Assembly (NCBI GenBank): GCA_015296065.1
Contig: DVDU01000305.1
Span: 1 to 64,000, forward strand
DNA: 64,000 nucleotides
Origin: Oscillatoriaceae cyanobacterium M33_DOE_052
GTDB lineage: Bacteria > Cyanobacteriota > Cyanobacteriia > Cyanobacteriales > Laspinemataceae
Direction of reading: 5' to 3'
The notes under the pieces were generated by a model. That model made no database searches and had not been told where the DNA came from. It saw only the letters and a program-made list of their open reading frames with translations. The translations under genes were made by a program, and so were the position numbers. Below, one piece after another: positions 51,122 to 60,711 of this stretch. Each line of letters opens with the position of its first letter. Within the stretch, counting starts at the first letter, position 1.

Positions 51122-52171
51122 ATGCTAAATAATTTAATCATTAAAAACTTTACGGTTTTTCCCAATGCCGAACTCCAATTCTCTAAACATCTGAATGTCA
51201 TAATTGGCGAAAACGGAGCGGGTAAGACACATCTTCTTAAAGTGGCCTATTCAGCACTGGCAACCAGTTGGGAAGAAAGTCGCCACCCAACAAACCGAAC
51301 CCCAACAAAAACTTTAATGCAGACTCGTTTAGCAGAGAAGCTTAACAATGTATTTCGCCCAGAGTCTCTGGGAAGACTGGCTCGAAGAAAGCAAGGACGG
51401 GAGAGATGTGACATCAAGCTAAACTTTGAAAATGCTCAATTAAATTTTGCCTTTAGCTTTTCTACGAGCAGTAAGACAGAAGTGTTATTAGAGCAAGTTC
51501 CAGAGGCTTGGCTTGATACTTCACCAGCTTATATTCCACCGCGTGAATTGCTGAGTATTTTCCCCAATTTTGTCTCAATTTATGAAACTCATTATCTGGA
51601 ATTTGAAGAAACTTGGCGAGACACTTGTATCCTCCTAGGCGCTCCTTTACAGCGGGGGCATAAAGAGAAAAGAATTCAAGAATTGTTGGCACCACTTGAG
51701 TTGGCAATGGGTGGGGCGATCGAGCTAGATAACAATGGACGTTTTTATTTGAGGAATAAGCGGGGTCGATTTGAGATGCCGCTTGTGGCAGAAGGTCAGC
51801 GCAAGTTAGCGATGTTGGCGCGTTTAATTGCCACTGGAGTATTAATGAACAAAGGTTTCTTATTCTGGGATGAGCCAGAGGCAAATCTCAATCCACTGCT
51901 CATCAAACAAGTAGCTCAGAGCATCGTGAGTTTAAGTAAAACCGGGATTCAAGTCTTCCTTGCTACTCATAGTCTATTTCTCTTGCGCGAGCTAGAAATT
52001 TTAATGGCCGATCGGCAAAACCTTGCACTCCAATCACGATTCTTTGGCTTGCACTTATCAGATGATTGTGTTGTGGTCAAACAAGGAGATGCCATTGACG
52101 AGATTGGAGATATTACCAGTCTGGATGAAGAGCTTGCTCAATCCGATCGCTTTATCGGTATTGGAGTCTGA
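51122..52171 (+). CDS. AAA (ABC-type/RecF-like) ATPase, first gene of a two-gene module
   Basis: A 349-residue ATPase of the AAA_15/AAA_21 type. The opening [19 protein letters not shown] and Walker A GENGAGKT (residues 29-36) are followed by a helical insert with [11 protein letters not shown]. Signature-like [14 protein letters not shown], Walker [14 protein letters not shown] and the H-loop [13 protein letters not shown] come after. Such ATPases pair with nucleases in anti-phage modules (for example Septu or Gabija-like layouts) and in DNA-repair proteins. The next gene begins two bases after the stop and encodes a PD-(D/E)XK-like nuclease, so the two almost surely work together. Confidence 0.85.
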   Translation: MLNNLIIKNFTVFPNAELQFSKHLNVIIGENGAGKTHLLKVAYSALATSWEESRHPTNRTPTKTLMQTRLAEKLNNVFRPESLGRLARRKQGRERCDIKLNFENAQLNFAFSFSTSSKTEVLLEQVPEAWLDTSPAYIPPRELLSIFPNFVSIYETHYLEFEETWRDTCILLGAPLQRGHKEKRIQELLAPLELAMGGAIELDNNGRFYLRNKRGRFEMPLVAEGQRKLAMLARLIATGVLMNKGFLFWDEPEANLNPLLIKQVAQSIVSLSKTGIQVFLATHSLFLLRELEILMADRQNLALQSRFFGLHLSDDCVVVKQGDAIDEIGDITSLDEELAQSDRFIGIGV

Positions 52172-52173
52172 GT

Positions 52174-52674
52174 ATGACAACTGTCCAAGTTGATAGCTTG
52201 AAATTTACTTTTCCGGCCTCATGGAAAGTTTGTAAGTACGATGAATGGGCTTTTTATCGTCACCAGTTATCTAAACTTTCGGGGATTAAAGCGGTTGATA
52301 TTATCGCGATTCATAAGCAGGTTATCTGGCTTATTGAAGCCAAGGATTATAGATGGCATTCTCGCACAAAAAGCATAGATTTAGCAGATGAAGTTGCCGC
52401 CAAGGTATTGTTTACGCTGGCTGCTATGTTGCCTGCGAAGATTAACGCATCCGATCCTTCCGAAAGAGATTTTGCTGCCCAGGTTCTGACTGGGCAAACG
52501 TTGCGTATCGTTTTGCATCTTGAGCAACCAGTAAAAACATCAAAGCTATTTCCCCGCGCTATTGATCCTTCAAAGGTACAGCTTAAATTGAGAAGTCTAA
52601 TCAAGGCGATTGATCCGCATCCAATGGTTGTTGAGTCTAGCCAGATGCAAAGCTTAGTATGGACAGTGACATGA
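52174..52674 (+). CDS. PD-(D/E)XK-like nuclease, partner of the AAA ATPase
   Basis: A 166-residue soluble protein. The segment KAVDIIAIHKQVIWLIEAKDY has the nuclease layout Asp42, then Glu55-x-Lys57 on the next strand (ExK), which usually forms the Mg2+ site. A helix with ADEVAAKVLFTLAAML follows, then a mixed domain with LRIVLHLEQP. It starts two bases after the ATPase stop, so translation is coupled. I know no named family. A defence or DNA-processing role is inferred from the pairing. Confidence 0.6.
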   Translation: MTTVQVDSLKFTFPASWKVCKYDEWAFYRHQLSKLSGIKAVDIIAIHKQVIWLIEAKDYRWHSRTKSIDLADEVAAKVLFTLAAMLPAKINASDPSERDFAAQVLTGQTLRIVLHLEQPVKTSKLFPRAIDPSKVQLKLRSLIKAIDPHPMVVESSQMQSLVWTVT

Positions 52675-53015
52675 CGGCGCTGATTGTCATCTCTATCTTT
52701 CACATTATGAGATAGGTTTACCAAGATATCCTTCAAAAGGGAGTCGCCAAGAGTCTGGAACAAGAACGACAACAGGGGAAAAAGGAAGAGGCACTAACCA
52801 TAATTATGCGTCAGCTAAACCGCCGGTTTTGCCCCCTTGAACCAGGCAAGGGAGCATTAACTCACTCACCACAGCGCCGTAGGGGCGAACCAATCCGGCC
52901 CAGAACGATCGGCTCTACAAATAACCTAGTACCGGATTACTTCCCCCTTCTTCATTGCGACCGATCGGTGCGGGGGTGAAGGGCAATTCATCAATTGCCT
53001 CCACCGAGTTAAATC
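52675..53015. pseudogene. Intergenic region with the 3' relic of an Rpn/DUF4351-type gene
   Basis: At about 52720-52838 the plus strand reads VYQDILQKGVAKSLEQERQQ, then GKKEEALTIIMRQLNRRF, the usual C-terminal part of cyanobacterial Rpn/DUF4351 proteins. A stop lies just upstream, and the rest of the gene is gone. After it come a GTAGGGGCGAACC repeat and AT/GC-mixed sequence with no gene. Confidence 0.55.
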
Positions 53016-53699
53016 TCAAGCAGCACTGTCAGCTTCTGGCGAAGAAGGCAGCTTTTCACCCACTTTTGGTTCCGTCCCAGCCATAATGCGAGTGATATTA
53101 CTCCGGTGACGCCAAATCACATAAATGCCACCAGCAAACCCAAAGAGGAGATATGGAGTAGGGGAATGAGTGGCGAAGAAAATTAAAGGGACAGCCATAG
53201 CAGCGGCGATCGAACTCAAAGACACAATCCGCGAAACACCGATAAACACCCCAAACACCCCCAAAGCCGCCAAACCCACCGGCCAAGACATCGCCAGCAA
53301 CACCCCCAAACTCGTTGCCACCGACTTACCCCCAGTAAACCCCAGCCACACCGACTTACTATGACCCAAAACCGCAGCCAAAGCCGCCCCCGTCACCATC
53401 CAAGGCAACCAACCAAGCAAAATCGGCGGCGATGCTAGTGTCGAAGTGAATTCCAGGTAATAAGCCCAATTCACCAGAGCCACAGCCCCCACCCCCTTCA
53501 ACACATCCACCAGCAACACCATCACCGCCGGACCCTTCCCCAAAGTCCGCAGCACATTCGTCGCCCCCGTCGAACCCGAACCCTCCTGGCGAATATCAAT
53601 CCCCTTGAGTAGCCGTCCCGCCGCATACCCAGTAGGAATCGAACCCAGAACATAAGCCCCCAGCAACAAACTCAAATTCACAACTAGCCAGATCAGCAT
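53016..53699 (-). CDS. plsY: Glycerol-3-phosphate acyltransferase PlsY
   Basis: An inner-membrane enzyme that moves the acyl group from acyl-phosphate to glycerol-3-phosphate, the first step of phospholipid synthesis. The 227-residue protein has PlsY motif 1 (LGSIPTGYAAGRLLKGIDIRQ), motif 2 (GSGSTGATNVLRTLGKGPA) and motif 3 (GFTGGKSVATSLGVLL), with about seven hydrophobic segments. The C-terminal tail (EPKVGEKLPSSPEADSAA) is short and polar. It lies downstream of DUF3086 in the same direction, separated by heptamer and GAAACC repeats; this gene order recurs in cyanobacteria. Confidence 0.95.
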   Translation of the reverse strand: MLIWLVVNLSLLLGAYVLGSIPTGYAAGRLLKGIDIRQEGSGSTGATNVLRTLGKGPAVMVLLVDVLKGVGAVALVNWAYYLEFTSTLASPPILLGWLPWMVTGAALAAVLGHSKSVWLGFTGGKSVATSLGVLLAMSWPVGLAALGVFGVFIGVSRIVSLSSIAAAMAVPLIFFATHSPTPYLLFGFAGGIYVIWRHRSNITRIMAGTEPKVGEKLPSSPEADSAA

Positions 53700-53864
53700 T
53701 GTTATTTGTCCTTTGTCATTTGTCCTTGGTCATTTGTCAAAAGTCCTTTGTCATTGGTCCGCCAGAAACCGGGTTTCTGAAAACAGAGGTTTCTTACCTA
53801 GACCAAGATTCTCTGCAAGAAACCCGGTTTCTCCTCCCAGGGACAAATGACAAAGGACAAATAC
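53700..53864. repeat. Heptamer repeats around a GAAACC twin palindrome
   Basis: TTTGTCC/TTTGTCA units at 53702-53757. The twin palindrome AGAAACCGGGTTTCT to AGAAACCCGGTTTCT lies at 53764-53832. Inverted heptamers GGGACAAATGACAAAGGAC follow at 53839-53861. Confidence 0.9.
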
Positions 53865-55229
53865 CTAAAACATCTGACCTCCCACCGGTTCCGGTGCAAA
53901 AGCCAGCCAGAGGGGAAACTGCAGCAAAGACAGACTGACCTTTTCCTCCGTCTCATCAACCACAATCAGAGGCAACATCCCCTCTTTGACCAACCGATCG
54001 GCCTTTTGCGCCAAAGGAGCCGCCTCCTCAAACAAAACCACCCCCCGTTCCGGGCCGAAATCACCTCGGGAAATCCCCAAACAATCCTGCAAACCCCGCC
54101 GCCATTCACCCAACCGCTCCGGACTATTTGCCAAAATCAACGGACGCACTCGCCGCCCGTACAACTTATAAAGCACCGAAATCACCGCCGAAGCAATCAA
54201 AATATTTTGCAGACGACTGCCCATCGTCCGCAGCGCCCCCCGGCCCCCTTGGGTGAAAAACCAATCAGCCACCCGCTCCGCGTGAATTGGTTCAAAAGTG
54301 CGCCGGATCTGCCACGGTGCCCCATAATAGTCCGGCTGATTGCGATATTGGTCCAGGAGACGACGAATCTGCTTCGCCGTCTTTTGAAAACCGGGCTCAG
54401 TGAATTGCGGCGAATCAGGCGCCAAGCGGCCCTTTTGCTCCTGCATCGGTGGCGGTTCCGCCGCCTGGGGTTTAGGAGCCAGCTCCAGCTCTTCTACGGA
54501 ACTCACCAAATCTTGCAGACTACCCACCAAATATTCTTTAAACCCCTGAACCTTAATCGCCAAATCCTGAGAAACCCCAGCAAAACTGGTGCGCATCTCA
54601 TTGCGAATCCGCTCCTGACGCCTTTCTAGCTGCTCCACCGCGATTTGCAACGTCTGTTTCCGCTTTTCCAGCTCGCTGAGAGACTCCTGTACCAGGCGTC
54701 CCATCCCAGACTGCATATCCCCGAGCTGTTCTTGCAGCAGACGAGCGCGAGTCGCTTGCATTTGGACAATTTCCTGCTGCAAAACCATCCGCTCTTGCCG
54801 TAGTTCCGCGATGAATTTCGCCAGTTCTGACGCCTCATCCAGCTTCTGGGCGGCCATGTCTTGTGGCGCCCCTGGTTCTGGTTCTGGCGCCTCCCGGCTG
54901 GGGGTTGCCTCTGAAAAGTCACTGCTAACAGTCGCAGCCATATCCTCTGGTGCCCCTGTAGCGGCTTCCAGTGGGGGCATGTCTGCCTGTAGCGCCTCTA
55001 GGGACAGGGGTGGCACTGCCCCCGGTTGCTCTTCTTCCCTCGTAGTAGCAACCATATGCTCTGATACCTCTGTAGCGGCTTCTGGTGAGGGTATTTCTGC
55101 CTCCGGTGTCTCCAGGGACAGAGGCGGCAGTGAGTCCGATCGCGCTTCTGGGGGAATATTTGCCTCGTCCGAGGCACCAGGTGGCATTAGGTCTCCGGTT
55201 GTGTTAATTTGGCTCTCTTCTGAATTCAT
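53865..55229 (-). CDS. DUF3086 protein
   Basis: A protein of about 454 residues. The N-terminal 145 residues are Pro/Glu/Ala-rich, with repeated PPLSLE-type and EAATEVSE/EAATGAPE segments. A coiled coil follows at about residues 150-235 (ELRQERMVLQQEIVQMQATRA). The C-terminal globular domain (FQKTAKQIRRLLDQYRNQPDYYGAPW to LPLIVVDETEE) is the cyanobacterial DUF3086. Function is unknown. The ATG at 55229 (MNSEESQINTT) is preferred over one 14 codons earlier, by composition. It lies in a conserved neighbourhood with DUF3119, MlaE and plsY, which suggests a membrane-lipid or envelope link. Confidence 0.85.
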   Translation of the reverse strand: MNSEESQINTTGDLMPPGASDEANIPPEARSDSLPPLSLETPEAEIPSPEAATEVSEHMVATTREEEQPGAVPPLSLEALQADMPPLEAATGAPEDMAATVSSDFSEATPSREAPEPEPGAPQDMAAQKLDEASELAKFIAELRQERMVLQQEIVQMQATRARLLQEQLGDMQSGMGRLVQESLSELEKRKQTLQIAVEQLERRQERIRNEMRTSFAGVSQDLAIKVQGFKEYLVGSLQDLVSSVEELELAPKPQAAEPPPMQEQKGRLAPDSPQFTEPGFQKTAKQIRRLLDQYRNQPDYYGAPWQIRRTFEPIHAERVADWFFTQGGRGALRTMGSRLQNILIASAVISVLYKLYGRRVRPLILANSPERLGEWRRGLQDCLGISRGDFGPERGVVLFEEAAPLAQKADRLVKEGMLPLIVVDETEEKVSLSLLQFPLWLAFAPEPVGGQMF

Positions 55230-55289
55230 GGAATCGCCCTTCCTAAAACTTTTTGGCATCAAATTTGCCACGGTGCCAGTGTCGGTGGC

Positions 55290-55682
55290 TCAGTTATTGT
55301 GGCGCGGACAGCGCTCTTCCAAACACTGCTGCAGCATTTTCGGGTCAAACAGAACTGGCAAAAAGTGAATACTCTTCACCTCGCGGAAGTAGAACAGGAT
55401 TGGCACCGGCGGCCAGAAAATCTCCCAATTCAGCCATTCTTGGTAAGGAAAGCGGCGAATTAGGTTGCCGGAGCGATAAACATCCAAGGCGGTGTCTGTA
55501 AATTGCAGCCGGATGGTAGCAGTCTGATAGACCAGAAACAGGGCAAACACCTCAACTACCAACCCTATCCAGGGCTGAACTACCAGCAGGGGCACCGCCC
55601 CAATGAGCAGTACCAAGGGAATCCCGTATTTCGGGGTTAGTTGAATTGTCTGTGTGGTAGTGGTGTCCGGAGTGGTAGTCAC
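55290..55682 (-). CDS. DUF3119 membrane protein
   Basis: A 130-residue protein with a Thr-rich start, a hydrophobic hairpin (IPLVLLIGAVPLLVVQPWIGLVVEVFALFLV, two helices) and a cytoplasmic PH-like part (IRRFPYQEWLNWEIFWPPVPILFYF, then KSIHFLPVLFD). Matches the DUF3119 family common to cyanobacteria and plastids. It lies between the MlaE-type permease and DUF3086, in the same direction; the three are probably one operon, 57 and 60 bases apart. Confidence 0.85.
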   Translation of the reverse strand: MTTTPDTTTTQTIQLTPKYGIPLVLLIGAVPLLVVQPWIGLVVEVFALFLVYQTATIRLQFTDTALDVYRSGNLIRRFPYQEWLNWEIFWPPVPILFYFREVKSIHFLPVLFDPKMLQQCLEERCPRHNN

Positions 55683-55739
55683 AGATTTAATATCCCTATC
55701 GATTCTTGTATTTTCTATCTATTGTAGGGGTGGCAATGG

Positions 55740-56549
55740 TCAGATGCCCCGCTGGACGGCATTGCCAACCCCCTGAAACATCACCCACGAGAGGAAGAAG
55801 TTAAAAATAAAAATTGCCAGCAGGGCTGTCACCACGGCGGTGGTGGTGGATTGCCCCACCCCTTTGGCGCCGCCGGTGGTGGTTAATCCCCAGCTGCAGC
55901 CAATAATAGCAATCAACGCGCCAAAGCAAAATCCTTTGATGGCAGCACTGATTAAATCCCAGGGGGCTAGGAAATTGCGCACCGAATCGATAAACACTGA
56001 TACGGCAATGCCATAAATATTGGTGGCCACCAGCAGACCCCCTGCCATCCCCATGACGAAGGATAGGATGGTCAGCAGTGGTAGCATAACTGCGCAGGCG
56101 ATGACTCGCGGGATGACCAGGTAATCTATGGGGTCGGTTTTGAGGATGTAGAGAGCATCGATTTGCTCGGTGACTTGCATAGTGCCGATTTCGGCGGCAA
56201 AGGCGGACCCCACGCGCCCCGCCAGCACCACGGCGGTGAGTACCGGGGCCAACTCTCGGGCTAGGGATAGACCTAGCACTCCCCCCACGGCGCTACCGGC
56301 GCCAAAGTTGAGAAATTCCCTGGCTACCTGGATGGTGAATACCATCCCCACAAAGGTGGCGGTGAGCAGGGCGATGAATAGGGAATCGGGCCCTACTACT
56401 GCCATTTGTTCTAAGGTATTGCGGCGGTTGATTTTGGTGGCTAGCAGGTGAACTAAGACTTGTCCGGCGAGCAACACAGCCGCCACCAGGCGGTTGCCCC
56501 ACAATACCAAGCTGGATTTAGGTTTGCTCTGACTCAAGGCGATCGCCAA
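55740..56549 (-). CDS. mlaE: MlaE-type lipid ABC transporter permease
   Basis: A 269-residue permease subunit for lipid transport between the membranes. The family's hallmark runs from FVGMVFTIQVAREFLNFGAG to ARELAPVLTAVVLAGRVGSAFAAEIGTM, with EQIDALYILKTDPIDYLV following. It has five to six membrane segments. The partner ATPase and MCE protein are not in the window. The ATG at 56549 gives the typical length. It heads the run mlaE-DUF3119-DUF3086-plsY on the minus strand. Confidence 0.93.
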   Translation of the reverse strand: MAIALSQSKPKSSLVLWGNRLVAAVLLAGQVLVHLLATKINRRNTLEQMAVVGPDSLFIALLTATFVGMVFTIQVAREFLNFGAGSAVGGVLGLSLARELAPVLTAVVLAGRVGSAFAAEIGTMQVTEQIDALYILKTDPIDYLVIPRVIACAVMLPLLTILSFVMGMAGGLLVATNIYGIAVSVFIDSVRNFLAPWDLISAAIKGFCFGALIAIIGCSWGLTTTGGAKGVGQSTTTAVVTALLAIFIFNFFLSWVMFQGVGNAVQRGI

Positions 56550-56730
56550 AACTCTACACTTGATGATTTTAGTGAAATTTATTCACGAATCTTCAACAAG
56601 TTTGTTGATTAAAAATGAATATTTATAACATTTTCACCCCAATCGGGCTAATTCATCGTATCTTATGTTTAGAAGCACCTCTCTATATTTTCTAATTTAA
56701 CCTAGATTTAACCGGTGTACCCTACTTTTT

Positions 56731-57027
56731 ATGAGTATTTTACCTTATGTTATCCGCTCGCTCCTAATTGCCAGTCTTCTTTCCTTTGCTGCCCCCAGTC
56801 TGTTGCTGGGAGTGGGTTTCGCATTCCTTTACCTGGCTCATTATGTACCTTGGTTTGCCACTGCCTCAGATTATGCGATTAATTGTTTGTTACAATTCTT
56901 AGCAACTTTCGGTAGTGGCAACCCCCTAGAAGGTGTAGTGGTGATTGGCGTTACCGCTAGTGTCGTAGGCGCTTTGTTTGACACTTATGCCTTATTTCAA
57001 TATTCTAATCAACGTCCTGGTAATTAA
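56731..57027 (+). CDS. Small membrane protein, 98 aa, unknown
   Basis: Three hydrophobic segments: LLIASLLSFAAPSLLLGVGFAFLYLAH (two close helices), YAINCLLQFLATF and VVVIGVTASVVGALFDTYALF. No charged active-site motif. The reading is ATG-started, with clean hydrophobic periodicity and cyanobacterial codon use. Divergent from the MlaE gene. Family not recognised. Confidence 0.6.
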   Translation: MSILPYVIRSLLIASLLSFAAPSLLLGVGFAFLYLAHYVPWFATASDYAINCLLQFLATFGSGNPLEGVVVIGVTASVVGALFDTYALFQYSNQRPGN

Positions 57028-57393
57028 TGCCATTAGTTACTGATTTTCCTCGATTGTGGCTGGAGGAGCAATTTTCGCTAAATGGTTGACCCAAAACAGG
57101 CATCAATGAAAATGTGATTTAATAAAATTAATAAAAATTCGATTTGGTTAGCTGCTTGGTTCTGGTGTTAAACCGGTCAACTGTCCCAAATATCCAATAT
57201 ATCTCGGGCAAAAATAGGAATTGCTCCCCCCACATCACATAAAAAAAGCCAGTCTGCTGTTTAAATTGAAGCAAAATTTTCCTAAAAAAACAACTGGCGA
57301 TCGGCTATTATTCTCAATAGCTAATCGCCCAAAATGGCTAAAAAATATGCCCAGTATAGGAAATAAAAATTGGATTAATTCTGCACAATTCAC
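57028..57393. other. Intergenic region with hairpins
   Basis: AT-rich. An imperfect hairpin at about 57296-57329 (GGCGATCGGCTATT with AATAGCTAATCGCC, two mismatches) and a GCCAGT/ACTGGC pair around it could be a terminator for either convergent gene. No coding frame. Confidence 0.5.
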
Positions 57394-57711
57394 TTAAGCA
57401 TCAACCCGGCCACTCCCGCGCTGATCCTCGGAAGAATCAGACTGGTCTGTGGGGGAATTATCTTCAGCAGTAATCAATCTTGTTGCCGAATATTCAGGAA
57501 ACCAATTAGGGGTTTTAGGGTTGCTGAATTTCACCAAAGATTTAAAAATAATGCCCCTATCTTGGTTCGGGGCAAAATTCAGACTTTGATTCTGAACATG
57601 AATTTGATCATCTGCCGGAAATTGCTGCTCATCTTGAACCTCAATATCTCCAGCGGTGACACCGGTGGCCGCTAGAAGGCCAAACAAGAAGATAAAAGCA
57701 CCAATGCGCAC
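57394..57711 (-). CDS. Small secreted protein, 105 aa, unknown
   Basis: Starts with a signal peptide-like segment (MRIGAFIFLFGLLAATGVTAG), probably cut after about residue 20. The mature part is acidic, with many Asp/Glu/Gln residues (VQDEQQFPADDQIHVQNQ) and no cysteine. The ATG at 57711 is preceded by AAGGAG. Family not recognised. It runs opposite to the VIT/VWA gene that follows. Confidence 0.6.
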   Translation of the reverse strand: MRIGAFIFLFGLLAATGVTAGDIEVQDEQQFPADDQIHVQNQSLNFAPNQDRGIIFKSLVKFSNPKTPNWFPEYSATRLITAEDNSPTDQSDSSEDQRGSGRVDA

Positions 57712-58197
57712 AATCCAATTCTCCTTACAGCACTGCTACTTTTTAATACGTGTGGCAGTCAGCCAGAACAGGAACGATCGGGCAAAATTAGGCAAATTAA
57801 TCCATCTGACCCTGGGGGTTAACCAGTGCCAAACCGGTGCTGACTGTTAGTCGGCGCCGCCGAATATTTAAACTTTGGTCGGGGATAAATATGCCTATAT
57901 TTTAAACTATCATTAGTGGTGGTTTCTCCCCGGAAATTCTCTGAGGAAAATTTTTCTCCCGCCAGCCCCGGCATTTCTCCCACAGTACCTGCATCTGTTT
58001 TCCGGCTTGGCCTTCACCAGCCCTACTCCCCCCTAGATTTCTGGGTTAGGCGCTCCATCCCTCACCGATTTTCTGCTGGTGCATCCCGCCCCAGTGCCAC
58101 TGAATATTTCTCGCCTAAATTCTCCGGTGAAGACGTTTTCAATGCCGGTATGTCATCCTATAAATAAGCCACACTTTCAATATCGAGGACAGCCTCT
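57712..58197. other. Intergenic region upstream of the VIT/VWA gene
   Basis: AT-rich promoter-like sequence around 57870-57910 (GGGATAAATATGCC, TATATTTTAAACTATC), then a GC-richer stretch. A short plus-strand frame at 57919-58167 is Pro/Ser-rich and unconvincing. The site GAGGA at 58185-58189 precedes the next start. Confidence 0.45.
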
Positions 58198-60711
58198 ATG
58201 AAACTCCTGTTTTTATTGCCCGCCACCCTGCTCCTCGCTGGGTCTTCTGTATGGGCAATACCCAGCGGGAAGCCTGAAGGCAGTTTCAGCTCCGATTCCT
58301 CTCGCCTCGCCAGCAACCTGGCTCGGTCAGCCTCCCCAGGGACTCACAGTCCGATACCTCCCCCATCTTCTTACTCCCAGGGGAGATCGCTCTCCCAGGC
58401 TCCCCCCCAAACCGGAGCCACAGCGCCCACATCCACCTCTGGCTTGTACGTCATCTCCAAAGAAGGACAAAAACAAGTCTTTCCCCTGCGCCATACAGAG
58501 GTCAAAGCCAAAATTGCAGGCAATCTGGCTCGGGTAGAAGTTACCCAAACTTTTCAAAACCCTTTCCCCAACCCCCTAGAAGCTATCTATATTTTTCCTC
58601 TGCCAGATGAAGCGGCGGTGGATGATATGGAAATTAAAATCGGAGAGCGCATCATCAAAGGGGAAATCAAAAAGCGCGAAGAGGCGCGGCAAATTTATGA
58701 ACAAGCGATCCGGGAAGGCCGCACCGCTGGTTTGCTAGAACAAGAGCGGGATAATATCTTTACCCAATCTTTGGCCAATATCAAGCCGGGAGAGCAAATT
58801 GATGTGACAATCCGCTACACGGAGAGTCTCAAATTTACCGGCGGCGATTATGAATTTGTGTTTCCGATGGTAGTCGGTCCGCGCTACATTCCGGGCAACC
58901 AAGTCGATGCGGGAGGCAATACCGATCGCGTCCCCGACGCCGATCGCATTTCCCCCCCAATAGTGCCAGAAGGTCAGCGCTCCGGCCAAGATATCAACGT
59001 CACCGTAGAAATCGATGCTGGCTTGCCCATCAGCAAAGTTAACTCGACCTCCCATAAAATCAACACTACAAAAAATGGCAACCAGGTTCGAGTCGAACTG
59101 GCTAAAGAAGATACTATCCCCAACAAAGATTTAATTCTCCGCTATCAGGTCTCCAGCAACCGCACAGCGGCTACAGTCCTGACCGAAGCGGATGATCGGG
59201 GCGGTCACTTTGGGGTTTATTTGATTCCAGCGGTGAAATACAAAACCAATGAAATCGTCCCCAAAGATGTGGTTTTCCTCATGGATACTTCCGGTTCCCA
59301 GGCGGGAGACCCTCTAGCGAAATCCAAGGAGCTGATGCGCCGGTTTATCAACGGGTTGAATCCCCAAGATACCTTTACCATCATCGATTTTGCCAATACG
59401 GCGCAGGCGCTTTCCCCTTCCCCTCTGCCTAATACGGAGGCAAATCGCGCCCGCGCTATGTCTTATATTGATGCTCTCGATGCCAATGGGGGGACGGAGT
59501 TGCTCAATGGCATCCGCACGGTGATGAATTATCCCGCCGCACAGGAGGGAAGGCTGCGGAGCATTGTGCTGTTGACCGATGGTTATATCGGTGATGATAA
59601 AGAGGTGATTGCGGAGGTGCAGCAAAAACTGCAACCAGGAAACCGGTTTTACAGTTTTGGGGTGGGGAGTTCGGTAAATCGCTTTTTGGTGAACCGTCTG
59701 GCAGAAGTGGGACGGGGAACGGCGCGGGTGGTGCGTCAGGATGAACCCACGGCGGAGGTGGCGGAGCAGTTTTTCCGGGAAATTAATAACCCAGTGTTGA
59801 CGAATGTCAAGGTGCAGTGGGAAGGTGGGGGGACGGCGCCGGAAATTTATCCTCTGTCGCCACCGGATTTGTTTGCGCAGCAGCCGTTGGTTTTGTTCGG
59901 ACGGAAGAGCGATCGGGCGGCTGGTCGTCTGCGTGTCACCGGGACCGCCGCCGGTGGCGATCGCTACGAGCAGGTGTTTAACCTGAATTTCGACCTGGGG
60001 GGCAACCCCGCGATCGCCCAGTTGTGGGGGCGCCACCGGATTAAAGATTTGATGAATCAGATGTTTGGGCGGGAGAGTGCCTCCGGCGTCGAAGCTGTCA
60101 CCAATACCGCTTTGGCTTACCGCTTGTTGTCGGAGTACACCGCTTTTGTGGCAGTTTCTGAAGAGGTGCGGGTGAACCCAGACGGCACCACGGAGCGGGT
60201 GGTAGTGCCAGTAGAAATGCCCGAGGGTGTGAGTTACGATGGCATTTTTGAAAGTGCCGATGAGGAGGCTTTTGCCCCAGGATCGCCCCAAGGCCGTCTG
60301 GCTAATGGCTCTGCTAATATGGGTGCGGGCACTCGTGGCGGGGCATACTCCGCATCACCGCCGCCGCCGCCTCGTCCTTTATCTCAGGCCGAGGACCGCA
60401 CTGGCTCAGCGCCAGAACCGATGCCCACGAGCAAAATTGAGGTGGTCAGCGCTGAGGGTTTGGATGCCAGCGCGATCGCCTCTCTCGAAGAACATCTCAA
60501 ATATGTCAGCTTGCCCGCAGCAGTGAGCGGCGAAGTAGTTTGGGAGTTGACCGTACGCGGCGGTCGCGTGGTGCGAACCATCTGGGACGATACGGCTTCT
60601 ACTGTGCGAGACTCGGACACTTTAGATGCCCTAGAGCAGGCCATATCCTCCTGGTCTGTTCCTGGTAATACTTCTGGCACCATCCGCATCAAATTGCGGA
60701 TTCAGGGGTAA
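58198..60711 (+). CDS. VIT and von Willebrand factor A domain protein, secreted
   Basis: An 837-residue protein with a signal peptide (MKLLFLLPATLLLAGSSVWA), a Ser/Pro-rich linker, a VIT domain (about residues 80-210; AKIAGNLARVEVTQTFQNPF) and a VWA domain. The VWA metal site DTSGS is at about residues 363-367, and LTDGYIGDD stands at its far edge. The C-terminus has a Gly/Ala/Pro linker and a TonB-like domain (GEVVWELTVRGGRVVRTIWD to SGTIRIKLRIQ). VIT/VWA proteins mediate metal-dependent adhesion at surfaces. The start has GAGGA upstream. The stop overlaps the end of the convergent membrane gene by 10 bases. Confidence 0.9.
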   Translation: MKLLFLLPATLLLAGSSVWAIPSGKPEGSFSSDSSRLASNLARSASPGTHSPIPPPSSYSQGRSLSQAPPQTGATAPTSTSGLYVISKEGQKQVFPLRHTEVKAKIAGNLARVEVTQTFQNPFPNPLEAIYIFPLPDEAAVDDMEIKIGERIIKGEIKKREEARQIYEQAIREGRTAGLLEQERDNIFTQSLANIKPGEQIDVTIRYTESLKFTGGDYEFVFPMVVGPRYIPGNQVDAGGNTDRVPDADRISPPIVPEGQRSGQDINVTVEIDAGLPISKVNSTSHKINTTKNGNQVRVELAKEDTIPNKDLILRYQVSSNRTAATVLTEADDRGGHFGVYLIPAVKYKTNEIVPKDVVFLMDTSGSQAGDPLAKSKELMRRFINGLNPQDTFTIIDFANTAQALSPSPLPNTEANRARAMSYIDALDANGGTELLNGIRTVMNYPAAQEGRLRSIVLLTDGYIGDDKEVIAEVQQKLQPGNRFYSFGVGSSVNRFLVNRLAEVGRGTARVVRQDEPTAEVAEQFFREINNPVLTNVKVQWEGGGTAPEIYPLSPPDLFAQQPLVLFGRKSDRAAGRLRVTGTAAGGDRYEQVFNLNFDLGGNPAIAQLWGRHRIKDLMNQMFGRESASGVEAVTNTALAYRLLSEYTAFVAVSEEVRVNPDGTTERVVVPVEMPEGVSYDGIFESADEEAFAPGSPQGRLANGSANMGAGTRGGAYSASPPPPPRPLSQAEDRTGSAPEPMPTSKIEVVSAEGLDASAIASLEEHLKYVSLPAAVSGEVVWELTVRGGRVVRTIWDDTASTVRDSDTLDALEQAISSWSVPGNTSGTIRIKLRIQG

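Noticed and set aside
53847-54629. Plus-strand 260-codon frame
   Set aside because: Shadow of the DUF3086 gene; Arg/Gln/His-rich composition typical of an antisense frame.
59314-60291. Minus-strand 325-codon frame
   Set aside because: Shadow of the VIT/VWA gene, which has clear domains in the other strand.
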